In this document: one piece after another, positions 51,707 through 60,434 of the stretch
Numbering within the stretch: the first letter of the stretch is position 1
Layout: the number at the start of each line of letters is the position of its first letter
DNA from: Flavobacterium indicum GPTSA100-9 = DSM 17447
GTDB lineage: Bacteria; Bacteroidota; Bacteroidia; Flavobacteriales; Flavobacteriaceae
Assembly: GCF_000455605.1 (NCBI RefSeq)
Contig: NC_017025.1
Coordinates: 1,550,001 to 1,614,000, forward strand
DNA length: 64,000 nucleotides
Direction of reading: 5' to 3'
The notes under the pieces: model-generated
The model's database searches: none
Told to the model about the DNA's origin: nothing
The model's input: only the letters and a program-made list of their open reading frames with translations
Program-made: the position numbers and the translations under genes

Positions 51707-52249
51707 TTGCAAGACGAAAAATTATTCATTTCCGATTTAATCAATCCGAAGACTCAAAATGAAGCCTTCAAAAAGTTAATACAAGAGTATCAAAAACCTT
51801 TGTATTATCATATCCGTAATATTGTTTTAAATCATGATGATGCTGATGATGTTTTACAAAATACTTTTATAAAAGTTTTTTCAAATATTCAAAATTTTAA
51901 AGGCGAAAGTAAATTATATTCGTGGATGTATCGAATTGCCACGAACGAATCCTTATCGTTTATTGAGCAAAGAGCAAAAAAACAAGGAATATCTACTGAA
52001 GAAATTCAAAACAAGATGATTAACCGATTAGAAAGTGATGTCTATTTTGAAGGTGATGAATTTCAGTTAAAACTTCAAAAAGCCATTGCAACACTTCCAG
52101 AAAAACAACAATTAGTTTTTAAAATGAAATATTTTGAAGAATTGAAATATGAAAACATAAGTGAAATACTGGATACAAGCGTTGGAGCTTTAAAAGCGAA
52201 CTACCATCATGCCGTAAAAAAAATAGAAGATTATTTAAAAGAAAATTAA
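51707..52249 (+). CDS. ECF RNA polymerase sigma factor
   Basis: The 180-residue protein has sigma region 2 (about residues 18-85) with YYHIRNIVLNHDDADDVLQNTFIKVFSNIQNFKGESKLYSWMYRIATNE, and region 4 (about 120-175) with TLPEKQQLVFKMKYFEELKYENISEILDTSVGALKANYHHAVKKI. The start is the TTG at 51707 (MQDEKLFISDL), preceded by GAAAAAGAAGGAA; no ATG is available at the right place. It is followed by a membrane protein and an LTxxQ periplasmic protein, suggesting an envelope-stress circuit. Confidence 0.93.
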   Translation: MQDEKLFISDLINPKTQNEAFKKLIQEYQKPLYYHIRNIVLNHDDADDVLQNTFIKVFSNIQNFKGESKLYSWMYRIATNESLSFIEQRAKKQGISTEEIQNKMINRLESDVYFEGDEFQLKLQKAIATLPEKQQLVFKMKYFEELKYENISEILDTSVGALKANYHHAVKKIEDYLKEN

Positions 52250-52280
52250 ACTTTTCATTTAAATTAAAGTCTAATACAAT

Positions 52281-52730
52281 ATGAAAACGAATTTAGAAAA
52301 TAAAAAAGTAACAAGCGGTTTTACAACACCCAATAACTATTTTGAAGAATTACCAGCTACAATTCTCTCTAAATGGAATGGAGCATATAATTCATCAATA
52401 ATTCCTTCAAAAACAGGTTTCTCTATACCAGAAAATTATTTTTCTGAAAATGAGGGAAAATTAATGGATTTAATTCCTCATAAAAACTCCAAAGTAATTT
52501 CGATAAAACCAAAATTATATTGGGTTACAAGTATGGCTGCCGTTTTACTTATTACTATTATGCTACCCTTATTTTATAATTCAACAGAAATAACAAAAAC
52601 TGAATTAGCAACTCAAGACTATTTAGAAGTACATAAAGATGAATTGTCTGATTATGAGGTTGGGGTGTTACTCGATAATGAAGATTTAGAATCACTTGAA
52701 AACGAACTGATATACAATAATTTAAAATAA
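52281..52730 (+). CDS. Single-pass membrane protein, candidate anti-sigma partner of the ECF sigma factor
   Basis: The 149-residue protein has a cytoplasmic N-terminal part with a duplicated motif, GFTTPNNYF (residues 13-21) and GFSIPENYF (46-54), one transmembrane helix (about 81-99), and an acidic periplasmic tail (about 100-149). This topology and its place after the sigma gene fit an anti-sigma factor, although no ZAS zinc motif is visible. It has no recognisable named domain. The start is 31 nt after the sigma stop; the next gene follows 8 nt later. Function is inferred from context only. Confidence 0.65.
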   Translation: MKTNLENKKVTSGFTTPNNYFEELPATILSKWNGAYNSSIIPSKTGFSIPENYFSENEGKLMDLIPHKNSKVISIKPKLYWVTSMAAVLLITIMLPLFYNSTEITKTELATQDYLEVHKDELSDYEVGVLLDNEDLESLENELIYNNLK

Positions 52731-52738
52731 ACACACAA

Positions 52739-53185
52739 ATGAAAACTAAGATTTACTCCCTATTAATTTTATTACTTTTTACTTCCCTTGGCTTTTCGCA
52801 AGGTTTTAGAGATAAAAAAGAAAAGATTAAAGCCTTAAAGATTGCTTTTATATCTCAAAAATTAAGTTTAACAACTGAACAAGCGGAGAAATTTTGGCCT
52901 ATTTACAATAAATATGAGGATAAAATTGTGGCGTTAAAAGAGACACAATTAAAACAACGCTTTCAGAAAAAAGAACTTACAGATGAAGAAGCTTTAAAGC
53001 AAATTGAAGAAGCAGAAGCAGCCGAAGTGGAAATTATGTCTTTAAAAAAGAAAATGCGTGCTGAATTAATTCCTGTAATCGGAGCCGATAAAGTGGTGGA
53101 ATTACAAAAAATTGAGCATGAATTTCATAAAAAACTATTAGAAAAACTTAAAGATAGAAAAGGACCACCTCCGCCAAGAAGATAA
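52739..53185 (+). CDS. Spy/CpxP-like LTxxQ periplasmic stress protein
   Basis: Signal peptide MKTKIYSLLILLLFTSLGFSQ, then a helical, Lys/Glu-rich chain with LSLTTEQAEKFWPIYNKYEDKIVALKE (LTxxQ motif near residues 39-43) and LTDEEALKQIEEAEAAEVEIMSLKKKMRAEL, and a Pro-rich end. CpxP/Spy-type proteins are periplasmic chaperones and stress sensors. As third gene of the sigma operon it is probably a sensor or a target of the pathway. An intrinsic terminator follows. Confidence 0.82.
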   Translation: MKTKIYSLLILLLFTSLGFSQGFRDKKEKIKALKIAFISQKLSLTTEQAEKFWPIYNKYEDKIVALKETQLKQRFQKKELTDEEALKQIEEAEAAEVEIMSLKKKMRAELIPVIGADKVVELQKIEHEFHKKLLEKLKDRKGPPPPRR

Positions 53186-53186
53186 C

Positions 53187-53213
53187 AAAATAGCTGCTTT
53201 AGGCAGCTATTTT
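53187..53213. terminator. Terminator between the sigma operon and the BNR-like lipoprotein gene
   Basis: AAAATAGCTGC pairs with GCAGCTATTTT around TTTAG, followed by T-rich sequence; it also works in reverse for the convergent lipoprotein gene ending at 53213. Confidence 0.8.
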
Positions 53214-54232
53214 TATTTTAGTTTCATTTTTGAAATTTTACTTCTTCCTGCTAAATAGATCGTTTTTGAATCTAAAATACGTAGGGTATAAAACTCTTTA
53301 TCATCTGAAAGTTTGCTCCATGTTTTACCAAAATTTTTAGAATAAAACACTCCAGAAGCACCACAAGCAACAAGTTCTTTTCCATTCTTATTTGGTACAA
53401 ATTGAATACAAGAAGTATAACCGAAATACAAATTAGATGCAAGTAGTTCCCATGTTTTACCGCCATCAAAAGTAATTGCTTTATTTTTAGAATTATCCTC
53501 TTGCTTATCATAATTTCCCCCAGCAATAATTCCAATATTTTCATTATAAAAGTCCATTGTAAAAGCTCCAGTCATGGCTTCACCTTGAATAATCGGCGTT
53601 TCAAAAACAGTCCAATTTTGTCCAAAATCTTTACTTTTAAATAATCGTGACTTTTTTCCACCAGAAATTATAAAAATTGTGGAACCTATTACTTTTACAT
53701 TGGTATTACTCGCCGCAAAAGCTGCTTCACCTTCAACTAACTTTGGCAATTGCTTACACGGAATTTTATTCCATGAATTCCCACCATCGTTTGTAACTAG
53801 TATCGAAAAACAATCTGCTGTAGGATCGCCTATAATAACACCATTTGAACTATTTGTAAAATACATGCTATCATAAAATACTTTTTCTCCTTCTTCATGA
53901 TAGACATTTTTAATAACATTTAAATCCTTTGAAATAGCAACTAAATTGGCTGGTGTATCTACATTGATTGCAAGAAAATTTTCCCCTACTAAAGCGGAAC
54001 TTCTAAACTCTACTTTTGCATCGGCTACTTGTTTTATTAAAATTGAATCTTGCTCAAATTCTATAATCCCAACCTTTCCGCCACTTCCTGCAAACCAAAC
54101 TTTATCTTTTCTTTCTATAGAAATAGCTCTGATACTTGTCTTTTCAATTTTCTTGTTTTCAACGGATTGCACAACTGGTACTACACTACATCCAACCAAA
54201 GCATAGCTAAAAATTATTAGATATTTTTTCAT
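53213..54232 (-). CDS. Lipoprotein with BNR/VPS10-like beta-propeller repeats
   Basis: The ATG at 54232 gives MKKYLIIFSYALVGCSVVP with lipobox LVGC, so the Cys is lipidated; the longer frame begins at a GTG two codons earlier. The remaining 320 residues contain Asp-box/BNR-type repeats: VTNDGGNSWNKIP, FKSKDFGQNWTVF, ITFDGGKTWELL and SKNFGKTWSKL (four sites in about 190 residues), as in sialidase-like or photosystem-assembly Ycf48-type propellers. No catalytic residues are apparent, so it is probably a binding or assembly factor rather than an enzyme. It is monocistronic. Confidence 0.85.
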   Translation of the reverse strand: MKKYLIIFSYALVGCSVVPVVQSVENKKIEKTSIRAISIERKDKVWFAGSGGKVGIIEFEQDSILIKQVADAKVEFRSSALVGENFLAINVDTPANLVAISKDLNVIKNVYHEEGEKVFYDSMYFTNSSNGVIIGDPTADCFSILVTNDGGNSWNKIPCKQLPKLVEGEAAFAASNTNVKVIGSTIFIISGGKKSRLFKSKDFGQNWTVFETPIIQGEAMTGAFTMDFYNENIGIIAGGNYDKQEDNSKNKAITFDGGKTWELLASNLYFGYTSCIQFVPNKNGKELVACGASGVFYSKNFGKTWSKLSDDKEFYTLRILDSKTIYLAGRSKISKMKLK

Positions 54233-54361
54233 ATTCACACAATAAAAAACGAATATAATATTTTTATTAATAAACTCTATTTTTTTGTTAATGAACTCTT
54301 AATACCCTTTTTGTGGCATAATAATTGGAAAATACTAATTACTAACGAAATACATAAAGTT

Positions 54362-55657
54362 ATGAAAACAAGAATTACAACATGGGCAATTGGAGCATTA
54401 CTACTAAGTGCGACTGTTTTTGCACAAGACAAAACAAAAGTTACTGCAAATAGCAGTGATATTAGTGACAATTTAGATCTTCGTGCTGTAGCAACAGTAT
54501 TTGGAGATGCCAAAGATTTAGAAGATTTTGAGCAACGATTAAACGATCCTAAAACACAAATTTCAAATTTAGACTTAAATAACGACAATTATGTAGATTA
54601 TTTAAGAGTTATCGAATCTATCGAAGGAAACACACATATTGTGGTAGTTCAAGCAGTATTAGGTAAAGATTTGTACCAAGATGTAGCAACAATTGAAGTA
54701 GAACGTGATAGAGATAATCGTGTTCAAGTTCAAGTGGTTGGTGATGTTTACATGTATGGTTCAAATTATATCTATGAACCCGTTTATGTTCATGTGCCGG
54801 TAATTTATAATACCTTTTGGGTAAGCCATTACAGACCGTATTGCTCGTCATGGTATTGGGGTTACTATCCAAGTTATTACTACTATTGGAATCCTTTCCC
54901 TATTTTTAGATATAGAAATCATATACATGTGCACATCAATTATGGTCATAGCTATCATTATGTAACGCATAGAAGATGTCAAACTGCTTATTATGCTTAT
55001 TATGGAAGAAGAGGAAACTACTGTGAAAGAACCTATCCAAATCGTTCATTCAACCATAGAAATAGTGGATATAGCAATCGTTATGAAATGGATAATCACA
55101 GAACGGTTAAAACCAGAGTACCAGGTTCTAATGAATTAACAACTAACGAACCAAGAAATAATGCTCCAAGAGGAAACTCGATTGGAACACCAAGAACGGA
55201 ATCACAACCGAGAAATCAAAATGGAAATACACCAAGACCGAGAACAGAAACACCAAGAGAAAATTCAATTGGAACACCAAGAAATGAGAATACTATTCCA
55301 CGTCCAAGAACAGAACATCCAAAAGAACAAGGTACATTAACTACACCAAGACCAAGAGTTGAAACAACAAATGGAAATTCAGAACCTCGAGTGAATAATC
55401 AACCTAGATATGACACTCCTAGAAATCAATCAGAGCCTAGAGGAACGAATCAACCTAGATATGATACACCAAGAAATCAATCTGAACCAAGAGGAATGAA
55501 TCAGACTAGATATGATGCTCCAAGAGGAAATACTCCACCAAGAATGGAAACTCCTAGAAGTCAAGGTCCAAGATTTGAATCACAACCAAAATCATCCAAT
55601 CAAGGAATGTCAGGCGCTCCTAGAGGTGGAGGAAGAGAAAATAACAGAAGAGGATAA
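54362..55657 (+). CDS. Secreted Tyr/His-rich and Pro-Arg repeat protein of unknown function
   Basis: The ATG at 54362 gives the signal peptide MKTRITTWAIGALLLSATVFAQ; the upstream frame has none. Residues about 25-130 are a globular domain (DLRAVATVFGDAKDLEDFEQRLNDP, VVVQAVLGKDLYQDVATIEVERD). A Tyr/Trp/His-dense stretch follows (about 145-215; SYYYYWNPFPIFRYRNHIHVHIN), then about 190 residues of low-complexity Pro, Arg, Asn, Glu and Thr (about 240-431) including tandem 17-residue repeats NQPRYDTPRNQSEPRG. The C-terminal part is basic and probably unstructured, with no type IX sorting signal. I cannot name a function. Confidence 0.75.
   Translation: MKTRITTWAIGALLLSATVFAQDKTKVTANSSDISDNLDLRAVATVFGDAKDLEDFEQRLNDPKTQISNLDLNNDNYVDYLRVIESIEGNTHIVVVQAVLGKDLYQDVATIEVERDRDNRVQVQVVGDVYMYGSNYIYEPVYVHVPVIYNTFWVSHYRPYCSSWYWGYYPSYYYYWNPFPIFRYRNHIHVHINYGHSYHYVTHRRCQTAYYAYYGRRGNYCERTYPNRSFNHRNSGYSNRYEMDNHRTVKTRVPGSNELTTNEPRNNAPRGNSIGTPRTESQPRNQNGNTPRPRTETPRENSIGTPRNENTIPRPRTEHPKEQGTLTTPRPRVETTNGNSEPRVNNQPRYDTPRNQSEPRGTNQPRYDTPRNQSEPRGMNQTRYDAPRGNTPPRMETPRSQGPRFESQPKSSNQGMSGAPRGGGRENNRRG
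55397..55528 (+). repeat. Tandem 51-nt coding repeat
   Basis: Two adjacent 51-base units (55397-55447, 55448-55498) encode NQPRYDTPRNQSEPRG plus one residue (T or M); a third, shorter and diverged unit (NQTRYDAPRG) follows to about 55528. They are in frame within the secreted protein gene and differ mostly at synonymous sites, so they are old rather than recent copies. Confidence 0.85.
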
Positions 55658-55658
55658 A

Positions 55659-55688
55659 ATAAAAGCTGTCAAAATTGACAGCTTTTTT
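55659..55688 (+). terminator. Intrinsic terminator after the repeat-protein gene
   Basis: AAAAGCTGTCAA pairs with TTGACAGCTTTT around a two-base loop, with a T-tract after it, directly after the stop codon at 55657 and before the rsmB-like promoter. Confidence 0.85.
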
Positions 55689-55699
55689 GTTTTTATTAC

Positions 55700-55707
55700 T
55701 ATCTTTG
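55700..55707 (+). promoter_or_regulatory. Candidate -10 element (TATCTTTG) for the RNA methyltransferase gene
   Basis: TATCTTTG matches TAnnTTTG and lies 24 nt before the ATG at 55732. A TTG at 55675-55677 is 22 nt upstream, at the long end of acceptable spacing. Confidence 0.55.
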
Positions 55708-55731
55708 CAAGCATTTTTTTAAATAAAATTC

Positions 55732-56952
55732 ATGAGATTTCACAGAAATATAAGTTTTGCAGTAATTGATGGTTTAATGGCCATTTTTAATGAAGGAGAA
55801 TACGCCGATAAAGTGGTTGCTAGAGCATTAAAGTTAGATAAAAGATGGGGAAGTAATGATCGTAAATTTGTTGCAGAAACAATTTATGATATTGTACGTT
55901 GGAAAAGATTATATTCTGAAATTGCCGAAGTAAAAGAAACAAATTATACTCGTGATAATGTATGGCGCTTATTTGCAGTTTGGGCTGTATTGAGAGGTTA
56001 TACACTACCCGACTGGAAGTATTTTGAAAATACTCCTGTTAGAAGAATAAAAGGAAAATTTGATGAATTTTCAAAAATCAGAAAAATTAGAGAATCTATT
56101 CCCGATTGGATGGATGAAATGGTTGTTGCTGAATTAGGTGAAAAAGTTTGGGAAAAAGAAATTAAAGCTCAAAACGAACAAGCCAAAGTTATTTTACGAG
56201 TAAACACTTTAAAAAATACAAAAGAAAAGCTTCAAAAATTATTAAACGAAGAATATCAGATTGAAACTGAAGTTTTAAAAGATTATCCAGACGCTTTAGT
56301 ATTGAAAGAAAGAGCGAATGTTTTTATGACTGAAGCATTTAAAAATGGTTTGTTTGAAGTTCAAGATGCTTCTTCTCAATTAGTTGCTCGATTATTAGAC
56401 ATAAAACCTGGAATGCGCGTGGTAGATGCTTGTGCAGGAGCAGGTGGTAAATCGTTACATATTGCAAGTTTGTTAGAAAATAAAGGTCAAATCATTGCAA
56501 TGGATTTGTATGAAAGTAAATTAAAACAATTAAAATTAAGAGCCAAGCGCAACGGAGTTCATAATATTGAAACACGTGTAATTGAAGGAACTAAATCAAT
56601 TAAAAAATTATACGATAAAGCAGATCGCGTATTAATTGATGCGCCTTGTAGTGGTTTGGGTGTATTAAAAAGAAATCCTGATAGTAAATGGAAATTACAA
56701 CCAGAATTTGTTGAAAATATTAAAAAAACACAGCAAGAAGTTTTAGAAAATTATTCTAAAATGGTAAAACCTGGAGGTAAATTGGTATATGCAACTTGTA
56801 GTATCTTACCTTCTGAAAATCAGGAGCAAGTACAAAAATTTTTAGCCACTGAATTAGGAAAAAACTTTACCTTTGTAGAAGACAAAAAAGTATTAGCGCA
56901 TGAATCTGGCTACGACGGATTTTACATGGCTTTGTTAGAACGTAAAAATTAA
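55732..56952 (+). CDS. rsmB: 16S rRNA m5C methyltransferase, RsmB/NOP2 family
   Basis: S-adenosylmethionine-dependent RNA cytosine-C5 methyltransferase; flavobacterial copies are usually placed with RsmB (C967). The 406-residue protein has the SAM-binding motif VDACAGAGGKSLHIA (about residues 230-244), the active-site Cys in DAPCSGLGVL (about 307-316) and the release Cys in YATCSILPSENQEQ (about 350-363). The N-terminal helical part (residues 1-150) resembles the NusB-like domain of RsmB only loosely, so the exact target cytosine is uncertain. It is followed by the endonuclease gene after 18 nt. Confidence 0.9.
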   Translation: MRFHRNISFAVIDGLMAIFNEGEYADKVVARALKLDKRWGSNDRKFVAETIYDIVRWKRLYSEIAEVKETNYTRDNVWRLFAVWAVLRGYTLPDWKYFENTPVRRIKGKFDEFSKIRKIRESIPDWMDEMVVAELGEKVWEKEIKAQNEQAKVILRVNTLKNTKEKLQKLLNEEYQIETEVLKDYPDALVLKERANVFMTEAFKNGLFEVQDASSQLVARLLDIKPGMRVVDACAGAGGKSLHIASLLENKGQIIAMDLYESKLKQLKLRAKRNGVHNIETRVIEGTKSIKKLYDKADRVLIDAPCSGLGVLKRNPDSKWKLQPEFVENIKKTQQEVLENYSKMVKPGGKLVYATCSILPSENQEQVQKFLATELGKNFTFVEDKKVLAHESGYDGFYMALLERKN

Positions 56953-56970
56953 TTATCTCATAAAATTAAA

Positions 56971-58089
56971 ATGAAAAAAATTACTTTATCGATAGTACTT
57001 TTACTATCGGGGATAGCTTTCGCTCAAATTCCATCTGGTTACTACAATACAGCAACCGGAACAGGCTATACCTTAAAAACTAATTTGAGAAAAATTATTG
57101 ACAATCAAAATGATGGAATACCATCTGAACATATCTCAACGGATCAAGGCTATTCCGGATTATACACTACATATTTAACTTCAGACAAAGATTTTTATTA
57201 TGAAAACGATGGATCTTTATTAGATATGTATACTGAAAACCCAACTGGTGCTGAATGTTTTTTTACTTATGGTACAAATCAAGATGATGGAACAGGTGGA
57301 ACAGCAGAATGTCAAAAATACAACAGAGAACATATTATTCCTCAATCCGTATTTGGTTCAGCTACACCAATGTATTCTGATGCGCACTTTGTAACTCCAT
57401 CAGATAAATATGTAAATGCACAAAGAGGAGATTTACCGTTCGGGGTGGTCTCAACCGCTACAAATACTTATTCAAATGGTTCTAAAAAAGGAAATAATTT
57501 AAATTCAGGATATTCTGCAGGATACTCAAGCGCCGTTTTTGAGCCTATAGATGAATTTAAAGGAGATGTAGCGCGAATGATACTTTATTTTGGAACAAGA
57601 TATGAAACTCAAGTTGCTTCATGGTCTTTTCCTATGTTTAATGGAACTTCAGATCAAGTTTTTAATAATACATTTTTAAACATCCTTCTTAAATGGCATA
57701 TGATAGACCCAGTAAGTCAGAGAGAAATTGATAGAAATAACGCTATTTATGCTAGACAAAATAATAGAAATCCATACATTGACCACCCTGAATATGTTTG
57801 CCAAATTTATCCAACGCAATGTTCGGCTTTAGCTGCTTCATCGTTTGCACTAAATGAAGCTATTAAAATTTTTCCAAATCCAACTAATACCAATGAAATT
57901 AACATAAATACTAATGAGATAATTTATAATTTAGAATTATATACTATTAACGGTCAATTAATTAAATCGGTTTCCAATCCGGTTTTTACCAATAACACCT
58001 ATACACTTTCTAATTTAACTTCTGGTTTTTATTTATTTAAAGTTTACAGCGATAATGGAATCGCTATAAAGAAAATTTTAGTTAATTAA
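56971..58089 (+). CDS. Secreted endonuclease I-family nuclease with type IX sorting domain
   Basis: The 372-residue protein has signal peptide MKKITLSIVLLLSGIAFAQ. Residues about 40-285 are an EndA/Endonuclease I family domain with KYNREHIIPQSVFG (catalytic HxxP, about 117-130), FVTPSDKYVNAQRG and DVARMILYFGTRY. After residue about 297 comes a type IX type A sorting domain: KIFPNPTNTNE, NLELYTINGQLIKSV and GFYLFKVYSDNGIAIKKILVN. It is thus exported by the type IX system that PorX (same window) controls, and digests extracellular DNA, probably for nutrients. Confidence 0.93.
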   Translation: MKKITLSIVLLLSGIAFAQIPSGYYNTATGTGYTLKTNLRKIIDNQNDGIPSEHISTDQGYSGLYTTYLTSDKDFYYENDGSLLDMYTENPTGAECFFTYGTNQDDGTGGTAECQKYNREHIIPQSVFGSATPMYSDAHFVTPSDKYVNAQRGDLPFGVVSTATNTYSNGSKKGNNLNSGYSAGYSSAVFEPIDEFKGDVARMILYFGTRYETQVASWSFPMFNGTSDQVFNNTFLNILLKWHMIDPVSQREIDRNNAIYARQNNRNPYIDHPEYVCQIYPTQCSALAASSFALNEAIKIFPNPTNTNEININTNEIIYNLELYTINGQLIKSVSNPVFTNNTYTLSNLTSGFYLFKVYSDNGIAIKKILVN

Positions 58090-58100
58090 ATTAAACTCAA

Positions 58101-58520
58101 ATGAGAAAAATAATAAGTATACTATTTATTTTTAGCTGTTTATTTTCTTTTCAATTAAAAGCTCAAAATATAGAACTCAAAAAAACAATTGATAAAAATT
58201 TAGTTGGAGTTTGGAAAGGAGAAGAAAAAGAAAATCAATCTGAAGGACTGTCAAAAAGCTGGGTTATGACTCGTAAAAATGATGGCACTTTTTTACTTGT
58301 TTTTAAAGTTAATGATAACGGAAAAATAAACACTATAAAAGAAAAAGGTAATTGGTGGGTAGAAGATGGTAAATTTTATGAGTTTCACAATACTTCCGGA
58401 TTAACAGATGTATATACTTATACAATCCTTAGCAAGGATAAAGTCAAGTTTAAAGCCGTAAATATGGCTATAGAGCAAAATAATGAAAATTATGAATTTA
58501 TAGATGAAAGAGTAAAATAA
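58101..58520 (+). CDS. Small secreted protein, lipocalin-like candidate
   Basis: The 139-residue protein has a signal peptide (MRKIISILFIFSCLFSFQLKAQ) and a small beta-rich domain: LVGVWKGEEKENQSEG, TFLLVFKVNDNGK, GNWWVEDGKFYEFHN, YTILSKDKVKFKAVN. This GxWxG-like start and short strands suggest a lipocalin-like or DUF fold, but I cannot name a family. It is 11 nt downstream of the nuclease gene, probably one transcript, and is followed by a terminator. Confidence 0.65.
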   Translation: MRKIISILFIFSCLFSFQLKAQNIELKKTIDKNLVGVWKGEEKENQSEGLSKSWVMTRKNDGTFLLVFKVNDNGKINTIKEKGNWWVEDGKFYEFHNTSGLTDVYTYTILSKDKVKFKAVNMAIEQNNENYEFIDERVK

Positions 58521-58542
58521 AAGCGACATTAATGTCGCTTTT
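58519..58542. terminator. Terminator between convergent genes
   Basis: The palindrome AAAAGCGACATTAATGTCGCTTTT forms a 10- to 11-bp stem at the end of the plus-strand unit and just past the 3' end of rho (minus), with T-tracts on both sides. It can serve both. Confidence 0.8.
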
Positions 58543-58555
58543 GTTTTATTAATAT

Positions 58556-60250
58556 TTAATCATTCATTGAAATCAAAAACTCTTCATTATTTCTTGTTCC
58601 TTTTATTCTCGATTCAATAAATTCCATAGCTTCAACGGGATTCATATCTGCTAGGTATTTACGTAAAATCCACATGCGTTGAATGGTTTTCTCATCTAAT
58701 AATAAATCATCACGTCTTGTACTTGAAGAAACTAAATCAATAGCTGGGAATATACGTTTATTGGCAATTTTTCTATCTAATTGTAATTCCATGTTACCAG
58801 TACCTTTAAACTCTTCAAAGATAACTTCATCCATTTTAGATCCTGTTTCAGTTAAAGCAGTTGCTATTATACTTAACGAACCTCCATTTTCAATATTACG
58901 AGCTGCTCCAAAGAAACGCTTTGGTTTTTGTAAGGCATTGGCATCTACTCCACCACTCAAAACTTTTCCTGACGCAGGCTGAACCGTATTGTAAGCTCTC
59001 GCCAAACGAGTTATTGAATCTAATAAAATAACTACATCATGACCACATTCAACCAAACGTTTTGCTTTTTCCAAAACAATATTGGCTACTTTAACATGTC
59101 GTTCTGCTGGTTCATCAAAGGTAGAAGCAATAACTTCAGCTCGTACCGAACGTTGCATATCTGTAACCTCCTCTGGTCGCTCATCGATTAACAAAACAAT
59201 CATATAAACTTCAGGGTGATTTGCTGCAATTGAATTGGCAATATCCTTTAACAACATGGTTTTACCTGTTTTAGGTTGCGCAACAATCATAGCGCGTTGG
59301 CCTTTACCAATAGGTGCAAATAAATCAATAATTCTAGTTGAAATTGACTTACTTCTATCAGCTAAGTTTAATTTTTGCTCAGGAAATAAAGGTGTTAAAT
59401 GTTCAAATGCGATTCTATCACGTACAACTTGTGGATCATATCCATTGATTTTAAGCACTTTTACCAAGGGAAAAAACTTTTCTCCTTCTTTTGGTGGACG
59501 AACTACCCCTTTTACGGTATCTCCAGTTTTTAAACCAAAAAGTCTAATTTGTGATTGTGATAAGTAAATATCATCCGGTGAAGCCAAATAATTATAATCA
59601 GAAGAACGAAGGAAACCGTAGCCATCTGGCATCATTTCTAAAACACCTTCTGTTTCAATAATACCATCAAATTCAAAATCATTATCTCTATAATTCTTCT
59701 GATTGTTGTTGGAATTCTGATTGTTGTGGGGATTTTTGTTGAATTTATTTTTTTTAAAGTTTGGATTTTGTTTTTCAACATTATCTAAATCCTCTGTCTT
59801 ACTTTCTGAATCTGAAGAATTTGGAGTAGTTGGCAATTCTTCCGAAATTGGTTTTACAACCGCTTTATTCTCTACTTTCGTAGATTTTATTTGTTCATCA
59901 TCAAATGTTATTTCTTCCTGAAAATCGGGATAACTGATTTCTGATGATTTCTTAATACGTTTTCTAGGTTCTGATGCTTTCTTTTTTTCCTGAACAGGTG
60001 TTGGCTCTTCTACTACATTTTCAGCAACAACAGGATTTACATTAGATTTAGCTTTTTTATCAGTAGTTGATTTGAGAGCGGGTTTCTTTTTTTCAGTAGT
60101 TTTATCTGCTTGAGAAGTTTCTTGTACATCTAAAATTTGTGTAATAAGCTCTTCTTTTTTTAAGGTTTTAAACTTTTTAATATTTGCAACTTTTGCTATT
60201 TCTTGCAAATCAGAGAGTTTCATCTCTTTTAACGTCGATTGATCAAACAT
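58556..60250 (-). CDS. rho: Transcription termination factor Rho, with a long disordered N-terminal insertion
   Basis: Rho is a hexameric RNA helicase that ends transcription. The 564-residue protein is longer than E. coli Rho (419). Residues 1-42 are the Rho N-terminal SAP-like domain ([27 protein letters not shown]). Residues about 43-195 are low complexity (Lys, Glu, Asn, Pro), and then comes the RNA-binding cold-shock domain ([30 protein letters not shown]). The Walker [10 protein letters not shown] is near 325 and Walker [17 protein letters not shown] near 400-415. Disordered insertions in Bacteroidota Rho were reported to drive phase separation. Confidence 0.96.
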   Translation of the reverse strand: MFDQSTLKEMKLSDLQEIAKVANIKKFKTLKKEELITQILDVQETSQADKTTEKKKPALKSTTDKKAKSNVNPVVAENVVEEPTPVQEKKKASEPRKRIKKSSEISYPDFQEEITFDDEQIKSTKVENKAVVKPISEELPTTPNSSDSESKTEDLDNVEKQNPNFKKNKFNKNPHNNQNSNNNQKNYRDNDFEFDGIIETEGVLEMMPDGYGFLRSSDYNYLASPDDIYLSQSQIRLFGLKTGDTVKGVVRPPKEGEKFFPLVKVLKINGYDPQVVRDRIAFEHLTPLFPEQKLNLADRSKSISTRIIDLFAPIGKGQRAMIVAQPKTGKTMLLKDIANSIAANHPEVYMIVLLIDERPEEVTDMQRSVRAEVIASTFDEPAERHVKVANIVLEKAKRLVECGHDVVILLDSITRLARAYNTVQPASGKVLSGGVDANALQKPKRFFGAARNIENGGSLSIIATALTETGSKMDEVIFEEFKGTGNMELQLDRKIANKRIFPAIDLVSSSTRRDDLLLDEKTIQRMWILRKYLADMNPVEAMEFIESRIKGTRNNEEFLISMND

Positions 60251-60408
60251 GCTAGTGCGTTGATTGGGTTAATCTTTAATTATTCAATAAAAATTGATGT
60301 GATTATTTTTTGATTTAAAAGTATCGTAGAATGAAGTACTTACGAATTTTCATTGCAATAATACAAATAATTTAGCAGAAAACAATAGTTTTTTAAAAAA
60401 AGAAACTT

Positions 60409-60416
60409 TATTTTTG
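60409..60416 (+). promoter_or_regulatory. Candidate -10 element (TATTTTTG) in the rho-DUF4293 intergenic region
   Basis: TATTTTTG matches TAnnTTTG, 18 nt before the DUF4293 gene ATG at 60435. The other ~150 nt of the divergent gap (60251-60408) hold AT-rich sequence in which I see no clear rho promoter. Confidence 0.4.
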
Positions 60417-60434
60417 CTACACTAAATAACCAAA

